DNA of 59,928 nucleotides. Source: Massilibacteroides sp. Its GTDB lineage: Bacteria > Bacteroidota > Bacteroidia > Bacteroidales > Tannerellaceae. Shown piece after piece: positions 1-8,669 of the stretch (positions within the stretch are counted from its first letter, which is position 1; the number at the start of each line of letters is the position of its first letter). The DNA lies in contig JAQVZS010000013.1 of assembly GCA_028708075.1 (NCBI GenBank), positions 1-59,928 on the forward strand, given 5' to 3'. The translations under genes and the position numbers were made by a program. The notes beneath the pieces are model-generated. The model saw only the letters and a program-made list of their open reading frames with translations, had not been told where the DNA came from and searched no databases.

Positions 1-2
1 GC

Positions 3-74
3 GATGCTTTGTATTTTGTCTGTCAACTGAAAGATTCAAAGAAGAAAGAATCGTTGTTGGAACGGTTGAAATAA
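3..74 (+). CDS. 3' end of an unidentified upstream gene (partial)
   Basis: An open frame enters from the left edge and ends at a TAA at 72-74. Its last 23 residues are lysine- and leucine-rich and end in ESLLERLK. The following gene, trpS, is on the same strand about 100 nt downstream and has its own promoter-like sequence. Too little is present to assign a family, and the reading frame is supported only by lack of stops and plausible composition. Confidence 0.35.
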   Translation, partial: DALYFVCQLKDSKKKESLLERLK

Positions 75-113
75 GAGAAGGTTGAAAACCCCGAACAGTT
101 CTTTCCTGTATAA

Positions 114-145
114 TTGGGTATTCCTAATCCGTATTATTATCTTTG
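114..145 (+). promoter_or_regulatory. Candidate trpS promoter (Bacteroidota type)
   Basis: TATCTTTG at 138-145 matches the Bacteroidota -7 consensus TAnnTTTG, and a TTG at 114-116 is a possible -33 element. The trpS ATG follows 31 nt after the -7 box. Confidence 0.5.
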
Positions 146-176
146 CACCCGTCGATATAATAAGTAATAAATAAAT

Positions 177-1163
177 ATGGAAACAGTAGTTAGTGGTATC
201 CGTCCGACAGGGAACTTGCACCTGGGGAATTACTTCGGTGCGGTAAAGAGTTTTTTGCAAATGCAAAATGAGTATAATTGTTTTTTCTTTATCGCTGACT
301 GGCATTCCTTGACTACGCATCCTCATCCTGCAAACATCCGCAAAAGTGTAAAAACGATTCTGGCGGAATATTTGGCTTGCGGTATAGATCCGGAAAAGGC
401 GACAATCTATATTCAAAGTGATGTGCGCGAAGTAGCCGAACTTTATCTTTACCTGAATATGAATGCTTATTTAGGAGAACTGGAACGGGTGACATCTTTT
501 AAGGATAAGGTACGTTCGCAACCCAATAATGTGAATGCCGGACTGTTGACTTATCCATCTTTGATGGCCGCGGATATTATTATCCATAAAGCGGCGAAAG
601 TGCCGGTGGGTAAAGACCAGGAACAAAATATGGAAATGGCGCGTAAATTTGCGCGTCGGTTTAATAATATTTATGAAGTGGAATACTTTCCCGAACCAGC
701 ATCTTTCCATTTGTCGGAAAAAGCGGTGAAAGTTCCGGGATTAGACGGCTCAGGGAAAATGGGGAAAAGCGAAGGAAATGCGATTTATCTGATTGACGAT
801 GAGAAAACGATTAAAAGCAAGGTGATGAAAGCGGTAACCGATTCGGGGCCAACGGAGCCGAATAGTGTAAAACCGGAACCGATCGCCAATCTGTTCACAA
901 TGATGGAGATTGTTTCTTCGGAAGAGACGTATACTTTTTTCAATGAGAAATATAATGCCTGTGAAATTCGTTACGGTGACATGAAAAAGCAGTTGGCGGA
1001 AGATATTAATCTGTTTTGTAAACCGATTCGGGAACGAATTAACGATATTATGGCAGACGATACTTATTTAGAAAAAATAGCGCGTGCAGGCGCAGAGAAA
1101 TCCCGCGAAAGCGCTTCCCGTACTTTGCGGGAAGTCCGAGGAATCATTGGCTTCCGTCCGTAA
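177..1163 (+). CDS. trpS: Tryptophanyl-tRNA synthetase
   Basis: This 328-residue protein is the class I synthetase that charges tRNA-Trp in the cytoplasm. The HIGH-type signature is TGNLHLGN at residues 11-18, and the KMSKS loop is GKMGKS at 193-198. The AADII...VPVGKDQ segment of the tryptophan pocket is near residues 130-146. Length is normal for bacterial TrpRS. The ATG at 177 is preceded by an A/T-rich leader and gives an N-terminus that aligns with the family. It is monocistronic, with its own -7 box upstream and a hairpin terminator downstream. Identification is secure. Confidence 0.97.
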   Translation: METVVSGIRPTGNLHLGNYFGAVKSFLQMQNEYNCFFFIADWHSLTTHPHPANIRKSVKTILAEYLACGIDPEKATIYIQSDVREVAELYLYLNMNAYLGELERVTSFKDKVRSQPNNVNAGLLTYPSLMAADIIIHKAAKVPVGKDQEQNMEMARKFARRFNNIYEVEYFPEPASFHLSEKAVKVPGLDGSGKMGKSEGNAIYLIDDEKTIKSKVMKAVTDSGPTEPNSVKPEPIANLFTMMEIVSSEETYTFFNEKYNACEIRYGDMKKQLAEDINLFCKPIRERINDIMADDTYLEKIARAGAEKSRESASRTLREVRGIIGFRP

Positions 1164-1183
1164 AGAATAACACACAAAAATGA

Positions 1184-1233
1184 CTCAGTCAATCTTTGGG
1201 TTCAGATCAGATTGACGGAGGTGTTTTTTTTTG
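1184..1233 (+). terminator. Rho-independent terminator after trpS
   Basis: CTCAGTCAATCT (1184-1195) pairs with AGATTGACGGAG (1209-1220) with one mismatch, followed by GTG and a run of T to about 1232. It lies 20 nt after the trpS stop. Confidence 0.8.
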
Positions 1234-1432
1234 TGTTAGCGGGACAAAAAGAAGTGATAGAGATCTTGAAATGCTATTTGAGTAGAAAGAAAAAGTGTTT
1301 CATAGGAGTAATAGATGATAACAGAATTTATGAGCGGTATGACATCCTAGGATTTTGAACAGAACTTTTAATCCTTATACAGACCTTTATGTTTGTATTC
1401 TTTGGATATCTTATCCATCCAAGAAGAACATA

Positions 1433-2227
1433 TCAATAAAAAATAGGGAAAAGTAAAAATTGACGTTCCCATTTGTTCCGCATTGGATTGAATTCGTATT
1501 GTATGCCGGTTCCCACGCCGAAATTTTCGTTCAACTTGAATTCCAAAGACGTTCCTACACTGTTATGATAGAAATAAGGACTTAACAACATATGTGGATT
1601 CTTACGTTCATTGTTATTATAACCAGCATATTGTCCCCACATATTTACCTTCAACCAATCCGTCGCTTGAAAACCGGTATGCAGATTTACGCCGGAGACA
1701 AACTCCGGACTTGCATTAAAGGGCGTGTAATAACGAGCAGCAAATCCGCCTCCGCCGATTTCCCATGCACCGCTTTGCCAGATCAATGCAGGATTGATAG
1801 ATGTGAGACCGCCCATTCCGGGCCATGTCTGCTGTTGACCGGTAACGGCAAAAGTCAGATTCTCATTGATTGGCAAAAGTTCCGTTTCCTTAAAATCGAA
1901 AGCCATTGGAGAAACCCTTCGAAGCATAGGGGCATATTCATTAAAAAACGGTTTATAAGCACCCGATAGCACCTGCATATCCATTGGACGTTCGTCCAAA
2001 TTTGAAACTGTCACAGGGTTGTATGCATTCAACAAATCATCAACCATGCGGGTAGATGCAGGGGTATACGATTTATAAAAAAAAATCGGAATATTCAGTT
2101 CTATACGATCTTTGCGCGGTAAAGCAATTAACTTTCCCTCTTTATTTAACATAAAGGTAAAATCGGCCTGTGCTTTAAGCCCATTCCCTAACGCCAGAAA
2201 AAAAAGAATAATAATAATCTGTTTCAT
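1433..2227 (-). CDS. Predicted outer-membrane beta-barrel protein, function unknown
   Basis: The protein is 264 residues when started at the ATG at 2225-2227, which opens directly onto a hydrophobic signal peptide (MKQIIIILFFLALG, then KAQA). A longer frame runs to 2275 but would bury that signal. The second half is rich in Gly, Tyr, Phe and Asn in alternating patterns (for example YTPFNASPEF, LSPYFYHNSVG), and the chain ends in aromatic residues (FPIFY), which is typical of outer-membrane barrels. I do not recognise a named family. It stands alone, divergent from the nrdDG riboswitch region. Confidence 0.65.
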   Translation of the reverse strand: MKQIIIILFFLALGNGLKAQADFTFMLNKEGKLIALPRKDRIELNIPIFFYKSYTPASTRMVDDLLNAYNPVTVSNLDERPMDMQVLSGAYKPFFNEYAPMLRRVSPMAFDFKETELLPINENLTFAVTGQQQTWPGMGGLTSINPALIWQSGAWEIGGGGFAARYYTPFNASPEFVSGVNLHTGFQATDWLKVNMWGQYAGYNNNERKNPHMLLSPYFYHNSVGTSLEFKLNENFGVGTGIQYEFNPMRNKWERQFLLFPIFY

Positions 2228-2331
2228 TCTCTTTCTTATTATGTGGGCAAGATAAAAAAAAACATATAGTCGCACAAGCTAATATTTCATAAAGATAAAA
2301 TAGGTGAAAAATCCTTCCATCAAATTAAAGT

Positions 2332-2358
2332 TTTGCTGAAAAGAATAAACTATCTTTG
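2332..2358 (+). promoter_or_regulatory. Promoter of the riboswitch-nrdDG transcript
   Basis: TTTG at 2332-2335 and TATCTTTG at 2351-2358 fit the Bacteroidota -33/-7 pattern. A start about 7 nt after the -7 box would place the RNA 5' end at the first base of the cobalamin aptamer. Confidence 0.65.
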
Positions 2359-2362
2359 TTCA

Positions 2363-2582
2363 GATATCGGTTCTCCGATTTGTGAAAACGATGGAGATTA
2401 AAAGGGAATCCTGTGGAAGTCAGGAACTATCCCCGTAGCTGTAAGTTCCGTTACATGGTTGCATCTTTATGCCACTGGTTCGAAAAACCGGGAAGGCGGC
2501 GCTGCCTGGAATAAGTCAGAAGACCTGCCATATCCAAAAAAAGATCCGGTGCTTTCGGGTGAAAGGCGGCAGGACGAGTTTT
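2363..2582 (+). ncRNA. Cobalamin (adenosylcobalamin-type) riboswitch upstream of nrdDG
   Basis: Conserved elements appear in the expected order: GGAGATTAAAAGGGAA around 2393-2408, the CCCCGTAGCTGTAA core near 2431, GCCACTG near 2471, GGGAAGGCGGC near 2489, and a B12 box AGTCAGAAGACCTGCC at 2514-2529. The closing stem pairs AGATATC (about 2363) with ATATC (2530-2534). Downstream, GGCAGG at 2568-2573 is complementary to CCTGCC at 2524-2529 inside the B12 box, so binding and non-binding folds could be mutually exclusive. Known biology of this RNA is repression of a B12-independent isozyme when cobalamin is plentiful. That fits its position ahead of the B12-independent anaerobic reductase. Confidence 0.9.
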
Positions 2583-2689
2583 GATTCTACGAATGGACAA
2601 ATTAAAACGACTTCCTTTTCTTTTCCCGTTTCCGATCGAATTTATTTTTCCTGAAAAAGAAGGACAAATTTTTAATTAATTAAAACGGT

Positions 2690-4780
2690 ATGGACTTATT
2701 CATTATTAAAAGAGATGGGACGAAAGAAGCTTTTTCCATTGAAAAAATTAAAAATGCTGTATCAAAAGCGTTTCTTTCGGTTGGTAGTTTTGCTACACAA
2801 GAGGTAATTACAAACATTTTAAGTCGGGTGAGTATTACAAACGAGATGATGGTGGAAGAAATCCAAAATCAGGTTGAAATCGCATTAATGGCTGAAAGGT
2901 ATTACGTGGTAGCCAAATCGTATATGCTATACCGACAAAAACATTGGGAAGACCGGGAAGTACGTGATAAGCTAAAATTCCTCATCGATTATTGCGATGC
3001 TCGGAATGCGGCTTCAGGTAGTAAGTACGATGCGAATGCCAATGTGGAAAATAAAAACATGGCGACATTGATCGGGGAACTTCCCAAATCGAATTTTATT
3101 CGTCTTAACCGGCGTATGCTTACCGACAAACTAAAAGATATGTACGGAAAAGAAATCGCCGACCGTTATATCAAGCTACTGAACAGTCATTATATTTATA
3201 AAAACGATGAGACCAGCCTCGCAAATTATTGCGCCAGTATTACCATGTATCCCTGGCTGATTGGGGGAACAACTTCTATTGGAGGGAATTCGAAAGCGCC
3301 GACCAACCTGAAATCTTTTTGCGGAGGATTTATTAATATGGTTTTTATTGTTTCCAGTATGTTGAGTGGCGCTTGTGCTACGCCCGAATTTCTTATGTAT
3401 ATGAATTATTTCATTGAGCTGGAATATGGTGAGGATTATTATCAGCACGCAGATAAAGTTGTGGATCTGTCTAAAAGACAACGCACGCTGGATAAAATAC
3501 TTACAGACTATTTTGAACAGATCGTCTATTCAATTAATCAACCGACAGGAGCCCGAAACTTTCAGGCCGTATTTTGGAATATCTCTTATTACGATCGGTA
3601 TTATTTCGAGAGTTTGTTTGATAATTTCGTTTTCCCGAATGGTAGCAAACCGCATTGGGAATCGCTTAGCTGGCTTCAGAAACGCTTTATGAAATGGTTT
3701 AACGCCGAGCGAACCCGCGCTGTATTGACTTTCCCAGTAGAGACGATGGCCCTTTTGACGGAAAATGGAGATACGAAAGACAAGGAATACGGAGATTTTA
3801 CTGCCGAGATGTATGGCGAAGGGCATTCTTTTTTTACTTATATGAGCGACAACGCCGATTCGCTTAGCAGTTGTTGTCGTCTACGCAATGAGATACAGGA
3901 TAACGGATTCAGTTATACCTTAGGGGCCGGAGGGGTTTCCACCGGATCGAAAAGTGTGTTGACTATAAACCTGAATCGTTGTGTACAACAAGCAGCACGG
4001 GAAGGAATTCCTTATCAATTTTTTTTGGAGGATATAGTAGACTTGGTTCATAAAGTTCAACTTGCTTATAACGAAAACCTGAAATATATGCAGGCAAAAG
4101 GAATGCTACCTTTATTTGATGCCGGCTATATTAATATGGGACGCCAATACCTTACGATAGGTGTAAACGGCTTAGTAGAAGCCGCCGAATCTCTGGGAAT
4201 AGAGATTACGGATAATCCTCGTTATGCGAAATTCGTGCAACAGGTTTTGGGGCTCGTCGAAGATTACAATAAACGGTACCGTACGAAAGAAAATCTGTTC
4301 AACTGCGAAATGATTCCCGCGGAGAATGTAGGAGTCAAACATGCCCAATGGGATAAGCGGGACGGATACGTTGTTAAACGGGATTGCTATAACAGTTATT
4401 TCTACATTGTGGAAGACGAACAGACGAATATTTTGGATAAATTCCGGTTACATGGGAAAAAATATATCGAGCATCTAACTGGCGGTTCCGCATTACATCT
4501 TAACCTGGAAGAGCATTTGAGCAAGGAGCAATATCGGCAATTACTTCGTGTGGCGACACAGGAGGGTTGCAATTATTTTACATTTAATATACCTAATACA
4601 GTCTGCAACGACTGTGGACATATTGATAAACGAAACTTGAAAGTATGTCCGATATGCAACAGTACAAACTTGGATTATCTGACACGCGTAATTGGTTATA
4701 TGAAACGGGTCAGTAATTTTTCAGAACCCCGGCAGAAGGAGGCCGAAAAACGTCATTATGCTTCGGTACGTCAATTATGA
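2690..4780 (+). CDS. nrdD: Anaerobic (class III) ribonucleoside-triphosphate reductase
   Basis: This oxygen-sensitive glycyl-radical enzyme makes deoxyribonucleotides from NTPs. It has 696 residues. An ATP-cone allosteric domain opens the protein (IKRDGTKEAFSIEKI, residues 5-19). The barrel carries the active-site cysteine region SSCCRLRNE (about 393-401). The C-terminal zinc site is C639/C642 and C653/C656, and the radical-bearing glycine is G669 in RVIGYM. The activase gene nrdG overlaps its last 23 nt, so the two are translationally coupled. Transcription begins about 320 nt upstream at a promoter followed by a cobalamin riboswitch, implying control by B12 status. A B12-dependent reductase elsewhere in the genome is inferred, not seen. 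Confidence 0.96.
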   Translation: MDLFIIKRDGTKEAFSIEKIKNAVSKAFLSVGSFATQEVITNILSRVSITNEMMVEEIQNQVEIALMAERYYVVAKSYMLYRQKHWEDREVRDKLKFLIDYCDARNAASGSKYDANANVENKNMATLIGELPKSNFIRLNRRMLTDKLKDMYGKEIADRYIKLLNSHYIYKNDETSLANYCASITMYPWLIGGTTSIGGNSKAPTNLKSFCGGFINMVFIVSSMLSGACATPEFLMYMNYFIELEYGEDYYQHADKVVDLSKRQRTLDKILTDYFEQIVYSINQPTGARNFQAVFWNISYYDRYYFESLFDNFVFPNGSKPHWESLSWLQKRFMKWFNAERTRAVLTFPVETMALLTENGDTKDKEYGDFTAEMYGEGHSFFTYMSDNADSLSSCCRLRNEIQDNGFSYTLGAGGVSTGSKSVLTINLNRCVQQAAREGIPYQFFLEDIVDLVHKVQLAYNENLKYMQAKGMLPLFDAGYINMGRQYLTIGVNGLVEAAESLGIEITDNPRYAKFVQQVLGLVEDYNKRYRTKENLFNCEMIPAENVGVKHAQWDKRDGYVVKRDCYNSYFYIVEDEQTNILDKFRLHGKKYIEHLTGGSALHLNLEEHLSKEQYRQLLRVATQEGCNYFTFNIPNTVCNDCGHIDKRNLKVCPICNSTNLDYLTRVIGYMKRVSNFSEPRQKEAEKRHYASVRQL

Positions 4781-5243
4781 TATCGTTTTTCAGGAGGTTC
4801 CGGGCGAAGTTACACTGTCTATCAACTTGTCCAATTGTCCGAATCACTGCAAAGGTTGTCACAGCCCGTATTTATGGGAAAACATCGGAGAGATTTTAGA
4901 CGAGCATGCCCTTGTTCAACTTCTTGAGAGGTACGGACAATCTATCACTTGTATCTGTTTCATGGGGGGCGATGCTAATCCCCATGAAGTAGAAGCTTCT
5001 TCGGTTTTCGTGCGTGAACAAACAAACGGACGGATAAAGACTGCTTGGTATTCCGGTAAAAATAAATTGCCGGAAACTTGTTCGCCTCAAAACTTTGATT
5101 ATATCAAGTTGGGGCCTTATATGGAAAAGTTGGGGGGCTTAGACTCGGCGACAACTAACCAGCATTTTTATCGTGTAGATCAGGGAAAGATGACAGATAT
5201 TACCTATGTTTTTTTGCGATCGAACCGAAAATTTCCGGGATAG
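4758..5243 (+). CDS. nrdG: Anaerobic ribonucleotide reductase activating protein (radical SAM)
   Basis: This 161-residue radical-SAM activase installs the glycyl radical on NrdD using S-adenosylmethionine and a [4Fe-4S] cluster. The cluster ligands are in NCPNHCKGCHS, C27, C31 and C34 (CX3CX2C). CFMGGDANP further on corresponds to the SAM-binding GGE-type motif of the family. The start lies inside the nrdD 3' end (23-nt overlap), a normal arrangement for this pair. The gene ends only 1 nt from the convergent zupT stop, so no separate terminator exists between them. Confidence 0.95.
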   Translation: MLRYVNYDIVFQEVPGEVTLSINLSNCPNHCKGCHSPYLWENIGEILDEHALVQLLERYGQSITCICFMGGDANPHEVEASSVFVREQTNGRIKTAWYSGKNKLPETCSPQNFDYIKLGPYMEKLGGLDSATTNQHFYRVDQGKMTDITYVFLRSNRKFPG

Positions 5244-5244
5244 A

Positions 5245-6042
5245 TTATATAAATAGGAAGAGACTGAGTGCCATAACGATCATTCCCGCGATCAATCCTA
5301 TAATCGACAAATGATGCTCGCCGTACTTCTGGGCGCTGGGAAGCAGTTCGTCCATGGAAATAAATACCATGATACCTGAAACGGCAGCCAAAATAAATCC
5401 GTTTAAGGCCGGCGTCCAGAAAGGCATCAGAAGAAGAAAACCGAATAAAGCCCCCACAGGTTCTGCCATGCCGGAAAGGAAAGACAACCAAAAAGCTTTT
5501 TTCTTGTTCCCCGTGGCATGATAAATAGGTACGGAAACAGCAATTCCTTCCGGGATATTATGGATCGCGATTGCGAAAGTAATTGGAAGGGCTACTTCCA
5601 TGCTGTTCAACGCCGAGGTAAAGGTTGCAATTCCTTCTGGAAAGTTGTGTATCCCGATGGAAAGTGCTACCATCATTCCTGTTTTTTTCAATCCCGTCTG
5701 TTTCTTATCCAATTCTTCTACCCGATGCATTTCGTGTGGGTTCTTATCTTCCGGCACTAAAAAGTCGATCAAACTGATTAGCGCCATTCCACCGAAAAAG
5801 GCTAATAATAAAGATAAAGTTCCCCAACGTTCACCGTAGTTTTCGGTCAGACCGACCTTGGCTTGAGGCATCATTTCCATAAAAGAGACGTAAATCATTA
5901 CACCGGCGGAAAATCCGAGTGCAGTCGACAGAAATTTTGTGTTCGTCCGCTTGGTGAAAAAAGCCAAAACACTACCAATTCCCGTAGATAATCCCGCGAA
6001 AAGCGTTAATCCGAAAGCCAACCATATTGTTTGTGTATCCAT
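5245..6042 (-). CDS. zupT: ZIP-family divalent metal transporter (ZupT type)
   Basis: The product is a 265-residue inner-membrane protein with about eight hydrophobic segments. It carries the two ZIP signatures HNFPEGIATF (near residue 132) and HNIPEGIAVS (near 161), which hold the metal-binding His and Glu residues. A short polar, charged loop (EDKNPHEMHRVEELDKK) separates the early and late helices. The family imports zinc and other divalent cations. The ATG at 6040-6042 is preceded on the minus strand by TATTTTTG (6067-6060), a likely -7 box. It is convergent with nrdG and divergent from the sigma-factor gene. Confidence 0.93.
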   Translation of the reverse strand: MDTQTIWLAFGLTLFAGLSTGIGSVLAFFTKRTNTKFLSTALGFSAGVMIYVSFMEMMPQAKVGLTENYGERWGTLSLLLAFFGGMALISLIDFLVPEDKNPHEMHRVEELDKKQTGLKKTGMMVALSIGIHNFPEGIATFTSALNSMEVALPITFAIAIHNIPEGIAVSVPIYHATGNKKKAFWLSFLSGMAEPVGALFGFLLLMPFWTPALNGFILAAVSGIMVFISMDELLPSAQKYGEHHLSIIGLIAGMIVMALSLFLFI

Positions 6043-6104
6043 GAATTTATTCGTTTTAGCAAAAATAGAAAGTTTTTTAATATATTTACTTCAAAATAGA
6101 AAGT

Positions 6105-6656
6105 ATGCAGCAAAACAGGGAGGATGAAATACTGAGGCGGCTGAAATCACCGGACACACAACGCAGCGCATTTACTCAGTTAGTGAATCTTTATAGTGAA
6201 AAGTTGTATTGGCATATTCGAAAACTGGTGTTGAATCATGATGACGCGAACGATATTCTGCAAAACACCTTTCTGAAAGCGTGGCTTAACATTGAATCGT
6301 TTCGGGGAGATTCGTTATTGTCTACCTGGTTATACAAAATTGCCGTCAATGAATGCATTACTTTTCTAAATAAACAACGAACTCAGAACAATATGTCTTT
6401 AGACGACACAGATGTTTTTTTACTGGAACGAATAAAAGGGGATACGTTTTTTGATGGCGATGCCGCACAAATAAAGTTACAGGAAGCGATTTTGACTTTG
6501 CCGGAAAAACAACGGATCGTTTTTGTGATGAAATACTTCGATGACATGAAATACGAAGACATGTCGCAGATCTTGGAGACGTCGGTTGGTGCATTGAAAG
6601 CTTCATATCACCATGCTGTAAAGAAAGTCGAGGAGTTTTTAACAAAAGACGTTTAA
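6105..6656 (+). CDS. RNA polymerase ECF-type sigma factor
   Basis: This 183-residue ECF sigma factor has a region 2 with DANDILQNTFLKAWLNIESF (about residues 46-65), which contacts the core enzyme and -10 element. Region 4 has LPEKQRIVFVMKYFDDMKYEDMS followed by a helix-turn-helix (about 129-175). Two small genes follow on the same strand at 47- and 48-nt gaps: a single-pass membrane protein and a secreted charged protein. This layout suggests an envelope-sensing unit in which the membrane protein restrains the sigma factor. That role is inferred from position. It is divergent from zupT. Confidence 0.9.
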   Translation: MQQNREDEILRRLKSPDTQRSAFTQLVNLYSEKLYWHIRKLVLNHDDANDILQNTFLKAWLNIESFRGDSLLSTWLYKIAVNECITFLNKQRTQNNMSLDDTDVFLLERIKGDTFFDGDAAQIKLQEAILTLPEKQRIVFVMKYFDDMKYEDMSQILETSVGALKASYHHAVKKVEEFLTKDV

Positions 6657-6703
6657 ACCATTCCGGAGAAATAGAGTCAAAAGACAATAAAAAGAATAGC
6701 ATT

Positions 6704-7093
6704 ATGGGAGAAAAGCAACATGAATTAAACCACCTGAAAAGACAGAATCCGTTTCGTGTGCCGGAAGGCTACATGGTAGGGCTGACAGACCAAATCATGC
6801 GTCAGTTGCCGGAAAAAAACATTTGCAAGAAGAAGATTTCTCTAATCATTCGTCTTCGCCCATGGGTCGCAGCTGCTGCAGTGGTTGTCGGCTTAGGTTT
6901 TTTTATTAATATATTTATTGGTTTAGACAAGCAAACAACATCGTCTTCCACGGATTCTTTGTGGATACAGGCGCAAATGCCTCCTGCGGCGATATCCAAA
7001 GCGCAGGCTGCTATTGATGACGAATATCTGGAATATCTGGAAGCTCGATATTCTAATTATATTTTGGAAGAAGAGTTTGCTGATTCCGAATAA
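6704..7093 (+). CDS. Small single-pass membrane protein, possible anti-sigma factor
   Basis: The protein has 129 residues. The first 45 are polar and basic, including LKRQNPFRVPEGYMVGL, a motif often found at the start of small proteins that follow ECF sigma genes in Bacteroidota. One hydrophobic segment lies at about residues 49-67 (WVAAAAVVVGLGFFINIFI). The remainder is acidic and would be periplasmic, ending in EEEFADSE. No catalytic motif is visible. Placement directly after an ECF sigma gene suggests an anti-sigma or partner role, but no recognisable anti-sigma zinc or FecR domain is present. Confidence 0.65.
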   Translation: MGEKQHELNHLKRQNPFRVPEGYMVGLTDQIMRQLPEKNICKKKISLIIRLRPWVAAAAVVVGLGFFINIFIGLDKQTTSSSTDSLWIQAQMPPAAISKAQAAIDDEYLEYLEARYSNYILEEEFADSE

Positions 7094-7141
7094 AGTGAGC
7101 ATTTTTTTTATCATTTAGAACATTTTTGTAATTTCATTTGT

Positions 7142-7594
7142 ATGTATAAAATATTTATTATTACATTTGCCACGTTCTCGTTCTTACTAACCGGACCGCT
7201 ATCGGCCACGGACAGGCAACAAGGACGTCAGTTTGATAGGAAGGCATTCATAGAAAAGAGGAACGCGTTCTTAATTGCAGAAGTGGAACTAACGCCTGAA
7301 GAAGCCGCTAAATTCCTCCCTCTTTATGAAGAATTCCAACGAAAGAAATTTGAAGCCGGAAACCGTTGCCGAAGACTTTCCCGTGAGATTCGGGAGAAAA
7401 GAAAAGTCAGGGAGACGGATTATGCCCATGTAGTGGATGAATGTGTGGGGGTTAAACTAAGAGAAGCCAAATTGGAGAAAGAGTATTATGATAAATTTAA
7501 AAAAATACTTCCTCCGCGAAAGGTTTATAGATTGACGGAAGCAGAATACAAATTTGCCCGTGAATTTATGAGAGGTTCGAGATATAAAAAATAA
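7142..7594 (+). CDS. Secreted charged helical protein (Spy/CpxP-like), sigma-factor cluster
   Basis: The product has 150 residues with a signal peptide (MYKIFIITFATFSFLLTGPLSA). The mature part is almost entirely charged helix, including VELTPEEAAKFLPLYEEFQ and a run of Arg/Lys-rich turns. The LTPEEAAKF...YEEF layout resembles LTxxQ-type periplasmic stress chaperones (Spy/CpxP), but the exact LTxxQ signature is not present. Together with the preceding sigma factor and membrane protein it forms a three-gene unit. The function is inferred only. Confidence 0.6.
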   Translation: MYKIFIITFATFSFLLTGPLSATDRQQGRQFDRKAFIEKRNAFLIAEVELTPEEAAKFLPLYEEFQRKKFEAGNRCRRLSREIREKRKVRETDYAHVVDECVGVKLREAKLEKEYYDKFKKILPPRKVYRLTEAEYKFAREFMRGSRYKK

Positions 7595-7883
7595 AGGATA
7601 TTTTAAAAGAGAAAAAATATCATTATTTGTGTTTTTTGTTTAGATTTAGTTTTGGCGTTTAAGTTAAGGGAGGGGTGGCGACGTGATGTCGGTTCCCCTT
7701 TGTATTTTATTCTCGGTCATCTCTTTAATTATTTAAGAAATGAAGCCTAGTTGAAGCGCTTCGGCAAACAGATTCGAGCTCCTCAAACGAATTTGAAACA
7801 AATAACTTTTCAAAAGTATATACGAATAATAGATAAAATAATGGAGAAGTTAATAAAAAACTGCGGAGAAACGGGTCAATTAG
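7595..7883. other. Intergenic region with two weak hairpins, no gene seen
   Basis: GATATTTT and AAAATATC (about 7598-7620) can form a small A/U hairpin just after the Spy-like gene, followed by a T-rich stretch. A second, stronger but imperfect hairpin (AGGGGTGGCGAC at about 7671-7682 with GTCGGTTCCCCTT) is followed by TTTGTATTTTATT and may be the terminator of the sigma cluster. The remaining sequence to the mazG stop shows no convincing coding or RNA gene. Confidence 0.45.
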
Positions 7884-8669
7884 TTATAATCCTTTGGATT
7901 TCGCTTCGTCCCAAATTTTGTCCATCTCTTCCAGCGACATTTCTTTCAGCGAACGTCCTTCCCGCAGTGTGTGTTCTTCCAAATAATTAAAGCGGCGGAT
8001 AAATTTTTGATTGGTACGTTCCAGCGCATTGTCCGGATTGATTTTATATAGGCGGGCAGCATTGATCAAACTGAAGAAAAGATCACCGAATTCAGCTTCC
8101 ATTTGGTCTTTGTTCATCTGAGCTATTTCGGCCTTTAGTTCGGTGAACTCTTCATGCACCTTATCCCAAACCTGCTCCCGCTTTTCCCAGTCGAAGCCGA
8201 CGTTTCGAGCTTTATCCTGAATCCGATGCGCTTTCACTAACGAAGGAAGTGAAGCGGGTACTCCCTCGAGCACGGTCTTGTTTCCTCCTTTTTCCTTTAA
8301 TTTTAATTCCTCCCAACTTTGTTCCACTTTCTGGCTCGTTTCGGCGACAGCATCACCAAAAACGTGCGGATGACGGTAAATTAATTTTTGGCACAACGTG
8401 TCGCAAACATCTTTAATATCAAACACGCCTTTTTCTGAACCAATTTTGGCGTAAAAAACCACATGAAGTAGCAGATCGCCCAATTCTTTTTTTATGCCGA
8501 TATCGTCGTTACGCATAATAGCATCGCATAGCTCATAGGTTTCTTCGATTGTGTTCGTACGCAAGCTCTCATTGGTCTGTTTTCGGTCCCAAGGGCATTT
8601 TATTCTCAGTTCGTCTAAGATATCCAAAAGTCGCCCGAAGGCAGCCATCTGTTCTTTTCTGTTATTCAT
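7884..8669 (-). CDS. mazG: Nucleoside triphosphate pyrophosphohydrolase MazG
   Basis: This 261-residue enzyme hydrolyses NTPs and dNTPs to monophosphates and pyrophosphate, cleaning the nucleotide pool. The N-terminal MazG domain has the Mg-binding pattern EETYELCDAI then KKELGDLLLHVVF (about residues 42-71). A second, similar all-alpha repeat follows with EFTELKAEI and EAEFGDLFFSLINAARL (about 174-208). Length and two-domain build match full-length MazG. Its ATG overlaps the dsbD stop by 4 nt, so it is translated after dsbD in the same transcript. Confidence 0.95.
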   Translation of the reverse strand: MNNRKEQMAAFGRLLDILDELRIKCPWDRKQTNESLRTNTIEETYELCDAIMRNDDIGIKKELGDLLLHVVFYAKIGSEKGVFDIKDVCDTLCQKLIYRHPHVFGDAVAETSQKVEQSWEELKLKEKGGNKTVLEGVPASLPSLVKAHRIQDKARNVGFDWEKREQVWDKVHEEFTELKAEIAQMNKDQMEAEFGDLFFSLINAARLYKINPDNALERTNQKFIRRFNYLEEHTLREGRSLKEMSLEEMDKIWDEAKSKGL

